Shown piece by piece: positions 5,969-6,205 of a stretch of DNA of 6,205 nucleotides. The stretch is from Comamonadaceae bacterium. Lineage in GTDB: Bacteria > Pseudomonadota > Gammaproteobacteria > Burkholderiales > Burkholderiaceae_C. Numbering within the stretch: the stretch's first letter is position 1; every line of letters begins with the position of its first letter. The notes below the pieces were generated by a model, which did no database searches, was not told where the DNA came from, and saw only the letters and a program-made list of their open reading frames with translations. A program made the translations under genes and the position numbers. The DNA lies in assembly GCA_947458345.1 (NCBI GenBank), contig CANHBU010000119.1, positions 1 to 6,205 of the forward strand, given 5' to 3'.

Positions 5969-5985
5969 AACATGTTGATAAACAT
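5969..5985. promoter_or_regulatory. AACAT-type palindrome, possible operator
   Basis: ATGTT-GATA-AACAT (5972-5985) is a perfect inverted repeat, overlapping the 8-bp palindrome AACATGTT (5969-5976). A further AACAT is at 6006-6010. It lies just upstream of the candidate -35 of the NlpC/P60 gene, where an activator or repressor could bind. The protein is unknown. Confidence 0.35.
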
Positions 5986-6069
5986 CTCGTAAGTGTCTGA
6001 TTTGGAACATTTTTCGGATCGACTGATGCGCGGGCGGGGTCAGGGCTGCGGGCGCGCGGGCCGTGGGTC

Positions 6070-6075
6070 TATAAA
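6070..6075 (+). promoter_or_regulatory. Candidate -10 box of psd
   Basis: TATAAA, in an AT-rich patch (6070-6080) within very GC-rich DNA, about 47 nt before the psd start. No recognisable -35 lies 16-18 nt upstream, so either an activator is needed or this is not the promoter. Confidence 0.4.
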
Positions 6076-6121
6076 ATCAACCGGTCTGGCGCCCTGCGTC
6101 TGCCGAGCCTTTTGGAGTCCC

Positions 6122-6205
6122 GTGTCTGAACGTCTGAGCGTCCTCATCCAGCACCTGCTGCCCCAGCAGGCCCTGACCCGTTTTGCCGGTCGCGTGGCCG
6201 GCGGC
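6122..6205 (+). CDS. psd: Phosphatidylserine decarboxylase proenzyme (5' end only)
   Basis: The first 28 codons, cut by the right window edge. They read MSERLSVLIQHLLPQQ followed by ALTRFAGRVAGG. This closely resembles the N-terminus of betaproteobacterial Psd, which as I recall starts 'MSDRLAVL.Q.LLPK.ALT.FAGR.A'. Psd converts phosphatidylserine to phosphatidylethanolamine at the inner membrane, using a pyruvoyl group made by self-cleavage at an LGST-type motif (outside the window). The start is GTG, chosen because GGAG lies 4 nt upstream and no in-frame ATG fits. It is divergent from the NlpC/P60 gene. Confidence 0.85.
   Translation, partial: MSERLSVLIQHLLPQQALTRFAGRVAGG

Larger units (their letters stand above)
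5807..6121. other. Divergent intergenic region between the NlpC/P60 gene and psd
   Basis: This 315-bp gap has no convincing gene; the open frames across it are low-complexity and Pro-rich. It holds the tandem repeat next to the NlpC/P60 start, a minus-strand promoter candidate, an AACAT-type palindrome, and a TATAAA box with a GGAG ribosome site for psd. Confidence 0.7.

Noticed and set aside
5807..6010. 68-codon N-terminal extension of the NlpC/P60 protein
   Set aside because: Pro-rich, passes through the tandem repeat, lacks a signal sequence or ribosome site, and would bury the obvious signal peptide.

Overview
The window looks like chromosomal DNA from a GC-rich betaproteobacterium, most likely Burkholderiales (Comamonadaceae-like). 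This rests on gene content, base composition, long antisense shadow ORFs and the style of the proteins. No taxonomic search was possible. Every protein-coding call is chromosomal housekeeping or transport. I see no insertion sequence, phage, CRISPR, rRNA or intact tRNA.

Region 1 (1-3300, minus strand) is a glycerol-3-phosphate / glycerophosphodiester ABC importer in the classic order ugpB (periplasmic binding protein), ugpA, ugpE (permeases), ugpC (ATPase, only its first 11 codons at the window edge). A 33-bp AT-rich stretch upstream of ugpB carries three 11-bp-spaced units resembling PhoB half-sites, so phosphate-starvation control is plausible. Two tandem hairpins between ugpB and ugpA probably set a high UgpB to permease ratio.

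Region 2 (3300-4746) holds a secreted CapA/PgsA-type metallophosphoesterase-fold protein (minus strand) directly upstream of ugp. Its leader is unusually structured. It contains a strong minus-strand intrinsic terminator (stem plus eight U) that no annotated gene needs, followed by an 8-bp long-range stem. This is the best candidate for an undescribed element: a capA attenuator or a small antisense RNA.

Region 3 (4747-5244) is a plus-strand, single-pass membrane protein of unknown function, ended by a terminator whose U-run overlaps the stop codon of the next, convergent gene.

Region 4 (5243-6205) is a secreted NlpC/P60 cell-wall endopeptidase (minus). It has a 10-bp tandem repeat abutting its start codon, and a divergent intergenic region with promoter-like sites leads to the first 28 codons of phosphatidylserine decarboxylase (psd, plus strand).

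Functional theme: envelope and phospholipid metabolism. It comprises uptake of phospholipid headgroup breakdown products (Ugp), phosphatidylethanolamine synthesis (Psd), peptidoglycan hydrolysis (NlpC/P60) and a periplasmic phosphoesterase-fold protein. Apart from the ugp operon, the link between these neighbours is inference.
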